A stretch of DNA of 64,000 bases from Halospina sp040196175 (GTDB taxonomy: Bacteria; Pseudomonadota; Gammaproteobacteria; Pseudomonadales; Oleiphilaceae): the NCBI RefSeq assembly GCF_040196175.1, contig NZ_JBEFNF010000003.1:217273-281272 (forward strand), given 5' to 3'. Shown here in pieces: positions 16,573-26,348 of the stretch. The stretch's first letter is position 1. Each line of letters starts with the position of its first letter. A program made the translations under genes and the position numbers. A model generated the notes under the pieces. The model ran no database searches. It saw only the letters and a program-made list of their open reading frames with translations, and was not told where the DNA came from.

Positions 16573-17298
16573 ATGTGGCGCAGACGCACCAGCTCACCAT
16601 TTCAGCTGAGTGAGCATGTCGTGGTTCTGACGGGCGCCGGTATCAGTGCTGAAAGTGGCCTGTCCACCTTCCGGGACGCAGGTGGACTCTGGGAACAGGT
16701 TGATCTTGAGGATGTGGCAACGCCAGAGGGCTGGGAGCGCAATCCCGAGCTGGTCCGGGATTTTTACAACCAGCGCCGCCAGCAGGTGCTGGCGGCCAGA
16801 CCGAACGCGGGGCATGAAGCCCTGGTGACTCTGGAAAACCGCTGCCAGGTCAGTGTCGTTACCCAGAATGTGGATGATCTGCATGAGCGGGCTGGCTCCT
16901 CCCACGTTCTGCACCTTCACGGCACCATTATGGAAGCACGCAGCGTGGTGGACCCGGACGAAAAGATGCCTTTGGGCGAGCAGGACCTGACCCAGAATTT
17001 GACCTGCAGCGGCGGCCACCCGATGCGCCCGAATGTGGTCTGGTTCGGAGAGCCCGTGCCAGCGATGGAGCGCGCGGTGGAACTGGTCAGCCGCGCGGAT
17101 CACCTTCTTGTAGTGGGCTCGTCGCTGAATGTCTATCCCGCTGCCTCGCTGGTTCAGTTTGTGGAACCGGGCGTGCCAATCAGTGTTGTTGACCCAGACG
17201 CACGCATGAACCTGCCCGGGGCCAGGGTTATCCGCAAAGCTGCAAGCAAGGGAGTGCCCGAGTGGGTGAACGGGTTCAGGGCCGCTTTCAGCATCTGA
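16573..17298 (+). CDS. NAD-dependent protein deacylase (sirtuin), zinc-finger Cys reduced
   Basis: 241 residues; the ATG at 16573 follows AGGAGG by four bases. Removes acyl groups from protein lysines using NAD. The Rossmann motifs are intact: VVLTGAGISAESGLSTFRD, TQNVDDLHERAG and the catalytic His in LHLHGTIMEA. The expected two Cys pairs of the zinc module are absent: between that His and VVWFGEPVPAM only one Cys occurs (NLTCSGGH). This matches a zinc-less bacterial sirtuin subgroup rather than E. coli CobB. Alone between divergent transcripts. Confidence 0.9.
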   Translation: MWRRRTSSPFQLSEHVVVLTGAGISAESGLSTFRDAGGLWEQVDLEDVATPEGWERNPELVRDFYNQRRQQVLAARPNAGHEALVTLENRCQVSVVTQNVDDLHERAGSSHVLHLHGTIMEARSVVDPDEKMPLGEQDLTQNLTCSGGHPMRPNVVWFGEPVPAMERAVELVSRADHLLVVGSSLNVYPAASLVQFVEPGVPISVVDPDARMNLPGARVIRKAASKGVPEWVNGFRAAFSI

Positions 17299-17479
17299 GT
17301 GAGGCATGACAGCGCTCCTATTGCCGCTTTTCCGGATGCTGTGCCGGTGGGTTTTTTGTGGCAGGCCCGGAGTGTGACCTTCGTCCCATAATGCAAAAGT
17401 CTGTTAGCGCCATCGGACACGCCGTTTTAGGGTCTGGGATTAAGACTCCTTAATAACAACAACAGACAGTGAGCACGTT

Positions 17480-18574
17480 ATGTGGCGATGGCTTCTGGCG
17501 AGCGGGGCAGCCCTGGCACTTCTGGGGGGCGTGATCGCGAGCTTGTACGCGATCACCACCGCCATGCCGGAATCCAGCCCGGAACCGGCCGTGACTTCTG
17601 AACCCCCGCAGCCCGAATCCACTTCCGGGGCGGCTGATGATGAACCGCCTTCGGATCCTCCAGTTGAGGCCGCGGTGGCGCAGCGGCTGCAAGGCGAATT
17701 TGCGCGTATCGCGGATCAGTACGAAGCGGGCTCGCAGTTCCCGCCCTATTCCTTTCCGATTGATCAGGGAGCCGTTGATGACTACCGCTACAACGGTTAC
17801 AGCCCTGTCCGTGTGCCCGTGGCCTCTGATGGTGAAAAGGCCACCATCACCCTGCGACTGGATCAGCTCCATTTTGAATATGGTGAACCCATAACCGGCA
17901 TGGTGGGCATTAATGGTGACGGCGCCTCCGGCGTATCACTGGATGAGGTGACCCTCAGGGATCAGACGGGAGATGTGCTCTACCGTGAATCGCTGGAAGC
18001 CGGGGCTGGTGAACAGCGGCTGAGTATGTCACCCGGCACCAGTGGCGTTGAGGCGTGGCCAATGGAGCTGATGCTGATGGTGTCCGGTGATTTCCGTGGG
18101 GAGAGCGCTGATGCCGTGGCGCCCGTGCGCTATCACGCGGCGGTGGGCGACATTACCGACGTTGGTAGCAGCAGGGTGGAGGGGGCGCACCTGGTTATTC
18201 CTGTTCAGGTGTCCATTGACTCCGATGGCGATTACGCCATTGCAGGCAACCTCTATTCCGAATCCGGCACGCCCCTTGTTCATGTCGAGCACGAAGCCCG
18301 TCTTGGTACCATGGACAGCACGGCACAGTTGCGTGTGCACCGACAGGCATTGGAGGCCAGCGGCGATGCGGGCCCCTACAGGTTAGGGGATCTGAGCTTG
18401 CGCCAGCTTCCGGCCAGGCCGGGCGACCGTACCCGATTCAGCCCAACACATGATGAGCGCTACGACGTCGAGGGTGCCCCGTTCGAGCGCTACGACCAGG
18501 CCAATTACCAGGATCCTATGCGCGAGGCCCGACTCGAATTCCTGCGCAATGCCGCAGAGGAAATCGAGCCGTAG
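17480..18574 (+). CDS. Membrane-anchored or exported protein of unknown function
   Basis: 364 residues, not recognised. An N-terminal hydrophobic segment (WLLASGAALALLGGVIASLY) acts as signal or anchor, followed by a Pro/Glu/Ser-rich linker to about residue 70. The remainder looks like two or three beta-sandwich domains: TITLRLDQLHFEYGEPITGM, LVIPVQVSIDSDGDYAIAGN and the C-terminal EARLEFLRNAAEEIEP helix. The phrase 'YSESGTPLVHVEHEARL' resembles domains of extracellular matrix or PHA-related exported proteins, but this is weak. The lipase-like gene follows 86 bases downstream on the same strand, so they may act together outside the membrane. Confidence 0.6.
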   Translation: MWRWLLASGAALALLGGVIASLYAITTAMPESSPEPAVTSEPPQPESTSGAADDEPPSDPPVEAAVAQRLQGEFARIADQYEAGSQFPPYSFPIDQGAVDDYRYNGYSPVRVPVASDGEKATITLRLDQLHFEYGEPITGMVGINGDGASGVSLDEVTLRDQTGDVLYRESLEAGAGEQRLSMSPGTSGVEAWPMELMLMVSGDFRGESADAVAPVRYHAAVGDITDVGSSRVEGAHLVIPVQVSIDSDGDYAIAGNLYSESGTPLVHVEHEARLGTMDSTAQLRVHRQALEASGDAGPYRLGDLSLRQLPARPGDRTRFSPTHDERYDVEGAPFERYDQANYQDPMREARLEFLRNAAEEIEP

Positions 18575-18595
18575 GTCCGCCGGGTACAGGGAAGG

Positions 18596-18660
18596 CACAA
18601 CAACAAAAGGGCCATTACCAACACAACAACAAGACAACACAACAAGAAAGGAGAACCATC
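18596..18660 (+). promoter_or_regulatory. A/C-rich, T-poor leader before the lipase-like gene
   Basis: The 65 bases before the start codon are dominated by CAA and ACA triplets and contain only four T. Such leaders are unstructured and resemble CA-rich translation enhancers. A GGAG site precedes the ATG by eight or nine bases. The effect on expression is inferred. Confidence 0.4.
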
Positions 18661-19722
18661 ATGAAAGGCCTGAAACTTACGGCACTGGGCTTGGCGCTGG
18701 CGTTCGCCGGCGGCGCGCAGGCCCAGCTTGCCGGCAAGAACGTGATCCTGATTCATGGACTTCAGGGTGATGACATCGCGAACAACCCCGCCAACCAGCG
18801 CGAGATTGACCAGAATGGCGACGCCTACTGGCAGGCGTTCTGGGCTTCACGTGCTGAGGCGCGGATTGACTGGGGCAGCCATGAGCGCGTGGAGGGTCGT
18901 ACGGCCGAGCGTGCGTATAACCAGCTGGTCGAGATTTCCCAACAGGGTCTGTGCAGCGAAGGCTGTATTGTGGTTACCCATTCCACCGGGGATCTGGTGG
19001 GGCGCTATGTGCTGGACAACCAGGCCCGCTGGTTGAGCAACGACGGACTGGAACCGCTCAATGTCGTAGCCGCGCTGGACTTCGCCGGTGCCGGCGGAGG
19101 TTCGGAGCTGGCGGATTTGGCGGTCAACGCGGCCTATTCGGACAGTTTTGCGGATGAGCTGGCCAAGCTGGCCGTGACGGCCTACCTGGGCACTACGCCA
19201 ACGCCGGACAACCTGGGGGTTCTCCGGGACCTTCAGCCTGCCGTGGCGCGTAATCTGGCCACTTCGCCCAACAGTGTGCCGCGTCTGCGGTTTGTGGGCG
19301 GTGGCAGCAATTATGGCGGTCTGACGGGGCCTTTCCTGCCCGGAACCGATGATGGGGTGGTGGCGCTGCATTCGACCTGTGGTGGTACCCAGGTGGGCAG
19401 CTACGACAGCTGTGTGAGCAATGTCGCGCTGGATGGCAAGCGTACCAGCGTCAGCGCCCCCTCGGATCTCTACTACAACCATTACCCGGTGTTGATGGGG
19501 GAGAACGTGGACCACGGCCAGGTAATCAATACCGAGTCTGGCAATACTCTGACCTATGCCAACAATGGGTTCAGCGTGTCCGGCGTTGCCGTGAACTTTG
19601 CGACCGAAACCTATGAAAAGCGTCCCTGGTGGAAGCTGTGGGGCAGTGGTGACACCTACCAGGTTGTCACCGACGCCGAGCAGCACAGCGTTTCAGGGCT
19701 GGTGTACAACACACTCGACTAG
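18661..19722 (+). CDS. Secreted alpha/beta hydrolase, lipase/esterase-like
   Basis: 353 residues. A signal peptide (MKGLKLTALGLALAFAGGAQ, cleavage after AQA) is followed by VILIHGLQGDDIA, the oxyanion-hole region of lipases. The nucleophile elbow reads VVTHSTGDLVGRY: the first Gly of the usual G-x-S-x-G is Thr, an uncommon form. The acid and histidine can be proposed (GTDDGVVALHS with Asp; NHYPVLMGENVDHG with His) but not proved. Cys pairs (CSEGC, CGG/CVS) suggest disulfides in an extracellular protein. No lipase foldase gene is near. A hydrolase of lipids or polyesters is the likely role. Confidence 0.72.
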   Translation: MKGLKLTALGLALAFAGGAQAQLAGKNVILIHGLQGDDIANNPANQREIDQNGDAYWQAFWASRAEARIDWGSHERVEGRTAERAYNQLVEISQQGLCSEGCIVVTHSTGDLVGRYVLDNQARWLSNDGLEPLNVVAALDFAGAGGGSELADLAVNAAYSDSFADELAKLAVTAYLGTTPTPDNLGVLRDLQPAVARNLATSPNSVPRLRFVGGGSNYGGLTGPFLPGTDDGVVALHSTCGGTQVGSYDSCVSNVALDGKRTSVSAPSDLYYNHYPVLMGENVDHGQVINTESGNTLTYANNGFSVSGVAVNFATETYEKRPWWKLWGSGDTYQVVTDAEQHSVSGLVYNTLD

Positions 19723-19732
19723 CACGCCTCAA

Positions 19733-19756
19733 CAGGAGCGGCGCCAGCCGCTCCTG
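19733..19756. terminator. Strong hairpin between convergent genes
   Basis: A ten-base perfect stem, CAGGAGCGGC (19733-19742) and GCCGCTCCTG (19747-19756), closes a four-base loop. It lies between the lipase-like gene and tonB, which are convergent, so it may serve both. There is no immediate T-run; TTTT comes about ten bases later on the plus strand. Confidence 0.6.
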
Positions 19757-19770
19757 TCTCCCGCCTTTTG

Positions 19771-20546
<776 letters not shown>

Positions 20547-20550
<4 letters not shown>

Positions 20551-20963
20551 TGGCCCGGATCCGTCAGCAGGATGACCTGGGGGTGGCCGGCCTCGTCCAG
20601 GGTCTGAAACAGGCTCTCAAGCTCCGACATGGAAAGCTGCTCATCCACGCCCAAGCGTAATCGGTCGGATTTGTCGTAGTCAGGCAGCTGTTCAGCAAGG
20701 GCGGTTCGCTCAATCGACTCACCGCTCAACCGCAGCGAACCATCCGCCTCAACCACCAGATCCATATCCGGGCGGCGATCATCGCGTTTGTTGGCGGTAT
20801 CCGGTAACGCTGGCAGTTGGTCCTGCAGAACGATCCCCGCGATCAGGAAGAACAACAGCAGCAGGAAGACCACGTTGATGAGTGGCAGCAAGCCCTCCTC
20901 AAGCTTCTCGGTCAGCGCGGGATCATGATCAGATTCGGGGAAAAACGGCTGTTGCTGTTTCAT
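20547..20963 (-). CDS. exbD: ExbD/TolR family protein, second copy
   Basis: 138 residues. One membrane helix (LLPLINVVFLLLLFFLIAGI) contains the position of the conserved proton-carrying Asp, but here the motif reads PLINVVFLLLLFF, with Asn where family members have Asp (PLIDVVF). The periplasmic domain follows (LRLGVDEQLSMSELESLFQT). The adjacent ExbD keeps the Asp, so this copy may be a structural partner. It overlaps both neighbours by four bases. Confidence 0.88.
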
Positions 20964-21364
20964 GGGGCGTCCGGGGTTGTGCCTGCATCACGTTCCCAGC
21001 TGGCGCTGAAACCCGCATCATCGGCAGCCCCCAGCCAGCGGGTGAAGCGGCCCAGGGCGACGTCATCGCCGGTGCTGATCTCGATGCGCTCGCCGTCGTA
21101 TCCCTGGATTCTTTCCGTCAACGCCGGTTCGTCCAGGGTCTGGCCATTCCACTCAAGCCCGTCCTTCGTCAGGTGCAGCCGGGCGGGAGTCTCGTCCGAG
21201 GCCTTACCACCGGAATCCGGTGCCGGTGTATCCAGCTGCAGCAGACCAACCGGCTCCATACGGGAGGTGAGCATGAAGAACAGCAACAGAATGAAGACCA
21301 CATCAATCAGCGGCGTGAGCCGGATGGGCACACGCCGGCTGGGTCGGGGCTCAAGCCATTGCAT
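20960..21364 (-). CDS. exbD: Biopolymer transport protein ExbD, first copy
   Basis: 134 residues. The helix RLTPLIDVVFILLLFFMLTS carries the conserved Asp of the proton path. The periplasmic part contains ARLHLTKDGLEWNGQTLDEP and ends in an Ala/Asp-rich tail. Its start lies 14 bases inside exbB. With ExbB and TonB it energises uptake through TonB-dependent receptors; no receptor gene is in the operon. Confidence 0.92.
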   Translation of the reverse strand: MQWLEPRPSRRVPIRLTPLIDVVFILLLFFMLTSRMEPVGLLQLDTPAPDSGGKASDETPARLHLTKDGLEWNGQTLDEPALTERIQGYDGERIEISTGDDVALGRFTRWLGAADDAGFSASWERDAGTTPDAP

Positions 21365-22094
21365 GGCGCTGGGCGGGTTCCGGCCTGTGGTTGTCGCTGG
21401 GTTGCTGCGTACTGGCGGCGGTTACGGCCTCGTGGGGCCGGTCATCCGGTACCTCGCGACGGAAGATCCGGACCAGCAGGTCGTTGATCTGCTGCTGCAT
21501 GCGTCGCATCCGAAATTCCATCCAGGCGGCAATGGCTGCAAACGGAATAGCAATGGCGAGGCCAGTTGCCGTGGTGGAGAGCGCCTCGTAGATGCCGCCG
21601 CTGAGTTCCGCGGGGTCCGCCTGGCCCTGAGCGTTCGCCATGGCGTCAAAGGCGGTCATCATGCCCATGACGGTGCCAAGCAGGCCGATCAGCGGCGCTA
21701 GAGCGGCAATCACCTCCAGAATTTTCAGAGGTGACTCAAACGGTAGAAGAAGTCGTTGGGCACGGCGAGCCACTTCATCACGCAGACTTTCCTCGGTCTC
21801 GCCCTGGCTGCGCTGCTGCATGACAAAACTGAGCAGACCAGCCAATGGGTTCCGCTGGCCGCTGAGGCTGCGCCTAGCGGCGTCGTCTTCGCCGTCACAC
21901 CATTGATCAACGCCTGCCCGGATGCGGCGGTTAAGGCGGGGGGCCTGAAGAAGGCTGATGACAAGGGTGTAGAAAGCGCTACCGAGTCCCAGCACGGAAA
22001 CGGCCAGCAGCACGCCCATGACCGGGCCGCCCATGGCCAGGAGCTCAGCAACCGGGGCCAATAGATTCTCGGAGGCAGGTGTGGATAGACTCAT
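21351..22094 (-). CDS. exbB: Biopolymer transport protein ExbB (MotA/TolQ/ExbB family)
   Basis: 247 residues with three membrane helices: GGPVMGVLLAVSVLGLGSAF near residue 30, LEVIAALAPLIGLLGTVMGM near 125 and LSTTATGLAIAIPFAAIAAW near 170. The family signature GLLGTVMGMMTAF is intact. ExbB forms the pentameric proton-channel core around ExbD. First gene of the exbB-exbD-exbD-tonB operon, with a Fur box 47 bases before its ATG. Confidence 0.93.
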   Translation of the reverse strand: MSLSTPASENLLAPVAELLAMGGPVMGVLLAVSVLGLGSAFYTLVISLLQAPRLNRRIRAGVDQWCDGEDDAARRSLSGQRNPLAGLLSFVMQQRSQGETEESLRDEVARRAQRLLLPFESPLKILEVIAALAPLIGLLGTVMGMMTAFDAMANAQGQADPAELSGGIYEALSTTATGLAIAIPFAAIAAWMEFRMRRMQQQINDLLVRIFRREVPDDRPHEAVTAASTQQPSDNHRPEPAQRHAMA

Positions 22095-22140
22095 AAGCGT
22101 TGTATGACCCTCTGGGGGGTAATTCGCAAAGCGGCCACCG

Positions 22141-22159
22141 AATGATAAACATTATCATT
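22141..22159. promoter_or_regulatory. Fur box upstream of exbB operon
   Basis: AATGATAAACATTATCATT is an 8-3-8 perfect inverted repeat and closely matches the 19-base Fur consensus. Iron-bound Fur should repress the ExbB/ExbD/TonB operon. The site is also upstream of nothing else that reads away from it, since the next gene is on the same strand. Confidence 0.88.
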
Positions 22160-22240
22160 CGAAAAGTGAAGGGATGGCTGTCAGAAACTCAACGCCCGGC
22201 GTCTGAGTGCCGGGCGCCAAGGCGTTCAGTGGTGACTGTG

Positions 22241-22792
22241 TCAGTGCAGGTGGGTACGGTTGTCGCCCGCCAGGGGCGCCTTTTCGTCCAGTTTCTCGGT
22301 CACCGTATCGATGATATCAAGATAGGTGTTGGATTCACGGAACGACTCCGTAGCCGGTGCAAAGACATCGCCCAGGCTGGGCTGCATCGGGGTGTCTTTG
22401 CCGGGACCCGCCTCATCGCGCAGGTGAGTTAGCTCCCTTAAGCCGGTCACAACCCCCATTCGGGGGTCACGAACCTGCTCATAGGCGCGGAAATACAGGC
22501 AGCCCGGCGTGCCGATCTGAACGATCAGCGTATCCATGGATTCATCTTCGCCATCGCGCTGGATGGTGGTCCATGCGGAGAAATAGAGCATCACAGCTGG
22601 CGCCTCCATCTCTTCACGCACGGTGCGCAGAGCGTTCTGCCATTCCTCGTTTTCCGCGTCCTCAGGCAGACCCCCGAGGACGAGCTGTACTTTGTTGCCA
22701 TCGCCCAGCACAACGGCTGTCGGCGGAACATCATATTCCCCCAGAATACCGGCATGGGCAATGGTGATGGCATCGTGCATGAGATCGCTCAC
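22241..22792 (-). CDS. Conserved protein of unknown function
   Basis: 183 residues from the GTG at 22792, which follows GGGAGG by five bases; a GTG two codons earlier sits too close to that site. Soluble, acidic, no signal peptide. The central part (EEMEAPAVMLYFSAWTTIQR then DTLIVQIGTPGCLYFRAYEQ) looks like an alternating beta structure, with a long helical C-terminus ending HLH. I do not recognise the family. Confidence 0.6.
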   Translation of the reverse strand: MSDLMHDAITIAHAGILGEYDVPPTAVVLGDGNKVQLVLGGLPEDAENEEWQNALRTVREEMEAPAVMLYFSAWTTIQRDGEDESMDTLIVQIGTPGCLYFRAYEQVRDPRMGVVTGLRELTHLRDEAGPGKDTPMQPSLGDVFAPATESFRESNTYLDIIDTVTEKLDEKAPLAGDNRTHLH

Positions 22793-22935
22793 GGGCACCT
22801 CCCTTGAATGGGCCAGGTTTTGGGGCAGGGCCTTTCCCCTAGAATAGACGCTTTGGGCTGGAATCTCGACCCGTTCAGTGCAACCTGAGGGTGTGGCATA
22901 GTGACACTCAGTTAGTCTACCCAGGAGATGAGGCC

Positions 22936-23595
22936 TTGTCGTGCAGTCCCGATCAGCGCCTTTACCGCGCCTGGCTGGTAATGGCCCTGTTGATAACAGT
23001 TATGGGGGTTGCGGTACTGGCATACAACCCTTTGCCGGCAATCGCCACGCTTGCCGTTGGTGCCTTCTGTGGCTGGCGCGCCTGGCTTGATCGCCCCCGG
23101 GCGCCTGCGGCGCTGGCCTTCCGACTGGAACCGGATCCTGATCCCGGGGCTCTCGGTGGTGATGTTGGGGGGCGGCTGTGTCCGGAAGAGGGTACACCTG
23201 TTCCGGAGAATACCGAGGTGACCCTGGTCTGTACCCGCCTGTGCGAAAAAGCCGGCCACCAGACGATTGCCCATCGCCGTGACTGGGTCTGGTGGGAGAC
23301 CCGGCCCGCCTTCCCCAAGGCCAACTGTCTTGGGTTCCGCTTTGAGCCGCCGGCGTCTCTCCCCGCTACCGAACCGCGCCCCGAGCTGAACGAGGGTGAA
23401 TGGCGCTGCCATCATTACTGGACGCTGATTGTGCGCGCCACGGTGGCGGGAGAGGCTCGCGAGCAGCGGCTCCGATTTCGGGTTCTGCCGGGTGAGACCC
23501 GCATGGATCAGGCTCTGACATCCGAGGCGGAAGCGCGGAATCAGCCCGTCGCGCAGGATGAACAGGTGCCGGCGGACGCCACGCTGGAGGCGTGA
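22936..23595 (+). CDS. Membrane protein of unknown function with two N-terminal helices
   Basis: 219 residues from the TTG at 22936, picked because AGGAG lies eight bases upstream; the frame is also open from a GTG at 22891 without a usable site. Two helices (LVMALLITVMGVAVLAYNPL and AIATLAVGAFCGWRAWLD) are followed by a cytoplasmic or periplasmic domain with five cysteines (LCPEEG, VCTRLCEKAG, NCLGF, WRCHHYW). The Cys/His content hints at metal binding, which is speculative. Its stop is 74 bases before the DUF294 gene. Confidence 0.55.
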   Translation: MSCSPDQRLYRAWLVMALLITVMGVAVLAYNPLPAIATLAVGAFCGWRAWLDRPRAPAALAFRLEPDPDPGALGGDVGGRLCPEEGTPVPENTEVTLVCTRLCEKAGHQTIAHRRDWVWWETRPAFPKANCLGFRFEPPASLPATEPRPELNEGEWRCHHYWTLIVRATVAGEAREQRLRFRVLPGETRMDQALTSEAEARNQPVAQDEQVPADATLEA

Positions 23596-23669
23596 TTGCG
23601 GCCGATGCGGATTGCGCCCGGTCCGGGCCTCCACCATGCTTAGGCCGTAAGCGTTCCGGAGAGGTCAAG

Positions 23670-25562
23670 ATGAACACTGAGCTGCTTGAGATCCGCGACC
23701 ACATGGCCCGCTTCCCGCCGTTTGATGGCCTGGATGATGAGCTCATTGATGACCTGGCCGGTTCTGTCGACGTGGCCTATTTCAAGGCCGGCAGCATGAT
23801 CCTGGAGGCCGACCGTGAGATCCACGATCTATGCTACATCCGAAGTGGCGCGGTAGAGATCTACCGTCGCAATAACGATCTCTATAATCGTCTGGGTGAA
23901 GGCGATATCTTCGGGCATTTCAATCTGTTGCGGAACAACCGGGTGCGCTTTCCGGCGCGTGCCATGGAAGACACCCTGATCTATTTCATACCGGACTCGG
24001 TGTTCTACCAGCTCTGCGAGGCGGATGATGCCTTTGCTGAGTTCGTGGAGGTGGAGAAGCCGCGACTGCAGGCTACGGTGGAGGCGCAGCACAAGAGCAA
24101 TGATCTGATGAGCACCCGGGTGCGCAAGCTGGTGAATAGGCTCCCCTTGCTGATCGAGACGGATGCCACCGCCCAGAATGCGGCCGCCCGGATGGCCGAA
24201 GAGAACGTTTCAGCGGCGTTGGTGGTGGAGCCTGCTGTGGACGCGGACTCGGTGATCTATACAGGCGCGGACGGACGTCAGTGGGCCCTCAGGGGCATCC
24301 TCACCGATGCGGACCTGCGCGTACGGCTGGTGGCCGAGGGGCTCGCCGCCACAACCCCGGTGAGCCGGCTGCACAGCGGCGCCCTGATCTCCATCCAGTC
24401 GGATGAGACTGTGCAGGAAGCCATGCTCAGCATTCTGCGTAACAATGTGCAGCATCTGCCGGTATTGCATCGGCGCCGGCCCATCGGGCTGCTGCACCTT
24501 TCCGACATTATCCGCTATGAAACCCAGAGCAGCCTCTATCTGGTCGGCAGTATTCTGAACCAGACGACCATGAGAGGGCTGGCCGGGCTCCGGCATGAGG
24601 TTGCCATCGCCTTCACCCGCATGGTGCGCGACGGTTCCGACTCCAAGGTGATCGGTACTGCGCTGGCTGCCATCGGACGCAGTTTTGCCCGGCGTATTCT
24701 GGAGTTGGCGGAAGAGGAACTGGGCCCACCGCCTGTTCCTTACGCGTTCATGGTGCTGGGATCCATGGCGCGGGATGAGCAGACTGTGGTAACGGATCAG
24801 GACAACGCCATGATCCTGAGTAACGACTATGATGCCGACCAGCACGGTACCTATTTCGAGACCCTTGCCAAGCGCGTCTGTGACGGGCTGGCCGCCTGCG
24901 GCTACGCCTATTGCAAGGGCGACATCATGGCAACCAACCCCGAGTGGCGTAAGCCTCTGGGCACCTGGCGGCGCACTTTCACCGAGTGGATCGATAACCC
25001 CACGCCGGAGGCCCTGTTGCACTGCAACATCTTCTTTGATCTGGACTGTGTGCACGGCGAAGAGCAGTTTGTTGAAGACCTTCAGGGGCTGATCGCCAAC
25101 AAGGCGCCACTGGCGGATGGGTTTCTGTCAGCTATGGCGCGTAATGCGCTCAACCGCACGCCGCCACTGGGTTTCTTCCGGACCTTCGTGATGGAGAAGA
25201 ACGGCCACGAGAACCGCTCGATCAACATCAAGCGGCGCGGGACGGCGCCCATGGTGGATCTGATCCGTATTCACGCCCTCGCCTGCGGCTCACGGGCCCA
25301 GAATTCCTTCGACCGGTTGGACGACATCGCCAAGACTCAACTGCTTACGCCCAACGCGGTGGAAAAAATCCGCTATGCGCTGGAGTTCATGTACATGACC
25401 CGCATCTGGCACCACCTTTACGATGTAGAAGCCGGGAGTGAGCCGGACAACAACATTGAGCCGGAAGATGTCTCCAACAGCGAACGGCACAACCTCAAGG
25501 ATGCCTTCCAGGTGCTGAGCAACGCCCAGAGCTTCCTCCAGTTCCGCTATCCCAGGCCCTGA
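23670..25562 (+). CDS. DUF294 putative nucleotidyltransferase with cNMP-binding and CBS domains
   Basis: 630 residues from the ATG at 23670, which follows CGGAGAGG; an earlier in-frame start would overlap the previous gene. Domains in order: cyclic-nucleotide-binding-like (about 5-130, with RLGEGDIFGHFNLL), a CBS pair (about 150-300, with GILTDADLRVRLV and RRPIGLLHLSDIIRY), then the DUF294 GlnD-like nucleotidyltransferase core with FMVLGSMARDEQTVVTDQDN, in which G-S and the Asp residues form the catalytic loop, and a DUF294 C-terminal helical domain. These proteins often sit beside an exonuclease gene, as here, and near acetate transporters elsewhere. The reaction is unknown. Confidence 0.88.
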   Translation: MNTELLEIRDHMARFPPFDGLDDELIDDLAGSVDVAYFKAGSMILEADREIHDLCYIRSGAVEIYRRNNDLYNRLGEGDIFGHFNLLRNNRVRFPARAMEDTLIYFIPDSVFYQLCEADDAFAEFVEVEKPRLQATVEAQHKSNDLMSTRVRKLVNRLPLLIETDATAQNAAARMAEENVSAALVVEPAVDADSVIYTGADGRQWALRGILTDADLRVRLVAEGLAATTPVSRLHSGALISIQSDETVQEAMLSILRNNVQHLPVLHRRRPIGLLHLSDIIRYETQSSLYLVGSILNQTTMRGLAGLRHEVAIAFTRMVRDGSDSKVIGTALAAIGRSFARRILELAEEELGPPPVPYAFMVLGSMARDEQTVVTDQDNAMILSNDYDADQHGTYFETLAKRVCDGLAACGYAYCKGDIMATNPEWRKPLGTWRRTFTEWIDNPTPEALLHCNIFFDLDCVHGEEQFVEDLQGLIANKAPLADGFLSAMARNALNRTPPLGFFRTFVMEKNGHENRSINIKRRGTAPMVDLIRIHALACGSRAQNSFDRLDDIAKTQLLTPNAVEKIRYALEFMYMTRIWHHLYDVEAGSEPDNNIEPEDVSNSERHNLKDAFQVLSNAQSFLQFRYPRP

Positions 25563-25570
25563 GGCAGACG

Positions 25571-26293
25571 ATGCTGTCACTGCGCGATCTCAAGGGTTCC
25601 AAGCCGGCATGGCCGGACTACATGGCGGAGTGTACGCGGCGCGCCCGGAATCCGGATCTCAGACACTTTTTTGAGCAGGGCCAGCTCGACCCGGAGACGC
25701 CCATCAACAAGGTGCCCATGATGGCGCTGGACCTGGAAACCACCGGCATGGACGTGGCGCGTCACGGCATTGTCAGCATCGGCATGCTGCCGTTTACTCT
25801 TGAGCGTATCCATACTGGCCAGAGCTGGTACCGCATCGTCCGGCCCCGCCAGATGCTGCGCGAGGAGTCGGTCGTGGTTCACCAGATTACCCATTCCGAG
25901 GTTGCCAGGGCGCCTGACCTTGCAGACCTTTTGCCGGAACTGCTCAGCCGGATGGCGGGCTACCTGCCGGTGGTTCACTACCATCCCATTGAGCGTCGCT
26001 TCCTTGATGAGTCCGTGCGTGTACGCCTCGGTGAAGGACTGATGTGCCCCATGATCGATACCATGGTGCTGGAGTCACGCTGGTGTCGGCATTCATTGCG
26101 GGCCCGTATGCGCAAGTGGTTTGGCCAGCAGCCGCTTTCCATACGTCTTCATGAAAGCCGTGCGCGCTACAACCTGCCTTTCTATCGCGGTCACCACGCC
26201 CTCACGGATGCTCTGGCGACAGCGGAGCTGTTTCAGGCGCAGATCGCTCAGCGGTTCGCGCCGGACAAGCCCGTCGGCGATATCTGGGTATAA
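25571..26293 (+). CDS. DnaQ-like 3'-5' exonuclease
   Basis: 240 residues. Begins 8 bases after the DUF294 stop, behind TGAGGCAG. The exonuclease I motif MALDLETTGMDVARHGIVSI (acid pair DLE), motif II VVHYHPIERRFLD and motif III HHALTDALATAELFQAQ (H-x-x-x-D) are complete, so it should be active. The N-terminal 50 residues precede the exonuclease domain. The conserved pairing with DUF294 suggests a joint signalling role rather than replication proofreading. Confidence 0.9.
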   Translation: MLSLRDLKGSKPAWPDYMAECTRRARNPDLRHFFEQGQLDPETPINKVPMMALDLETTGMDVARHGIVSIGMLPFTLERIHTGQSWYRIVRPRQMLREESVVVHQITHSEVARAPDLADLLPELLSRMAGYLPVVHYHPIERRFLDESVRVRLGEGLMCPMIDTMVLESRWCRHSLRARMRKWFGQQPLSIRLHESRARYNLPFYRGHHALTDALATAELFQAQIAQRFAPDKPVGDIWV

Positions 26294-26324
26294 AAAAAGG
26301 GCGGCCCACCAGGGCCGCCCTTTT
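26292..26324. terminator. Bidirectional rho-independent terminator
   Basis: Stem GGGCGGCCC (26299-26307) and GGGCCGCCC (26312-26320), loop ACCA, flanked by seven A before and four T after. It can end the exonuclease transcript on the plus strand and the BCCT transporter transcript on the minus strand. Confidence 0.93.
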
Positions 26325-26348
26325 CATGCTGCATCCGGAGGAACCGGA

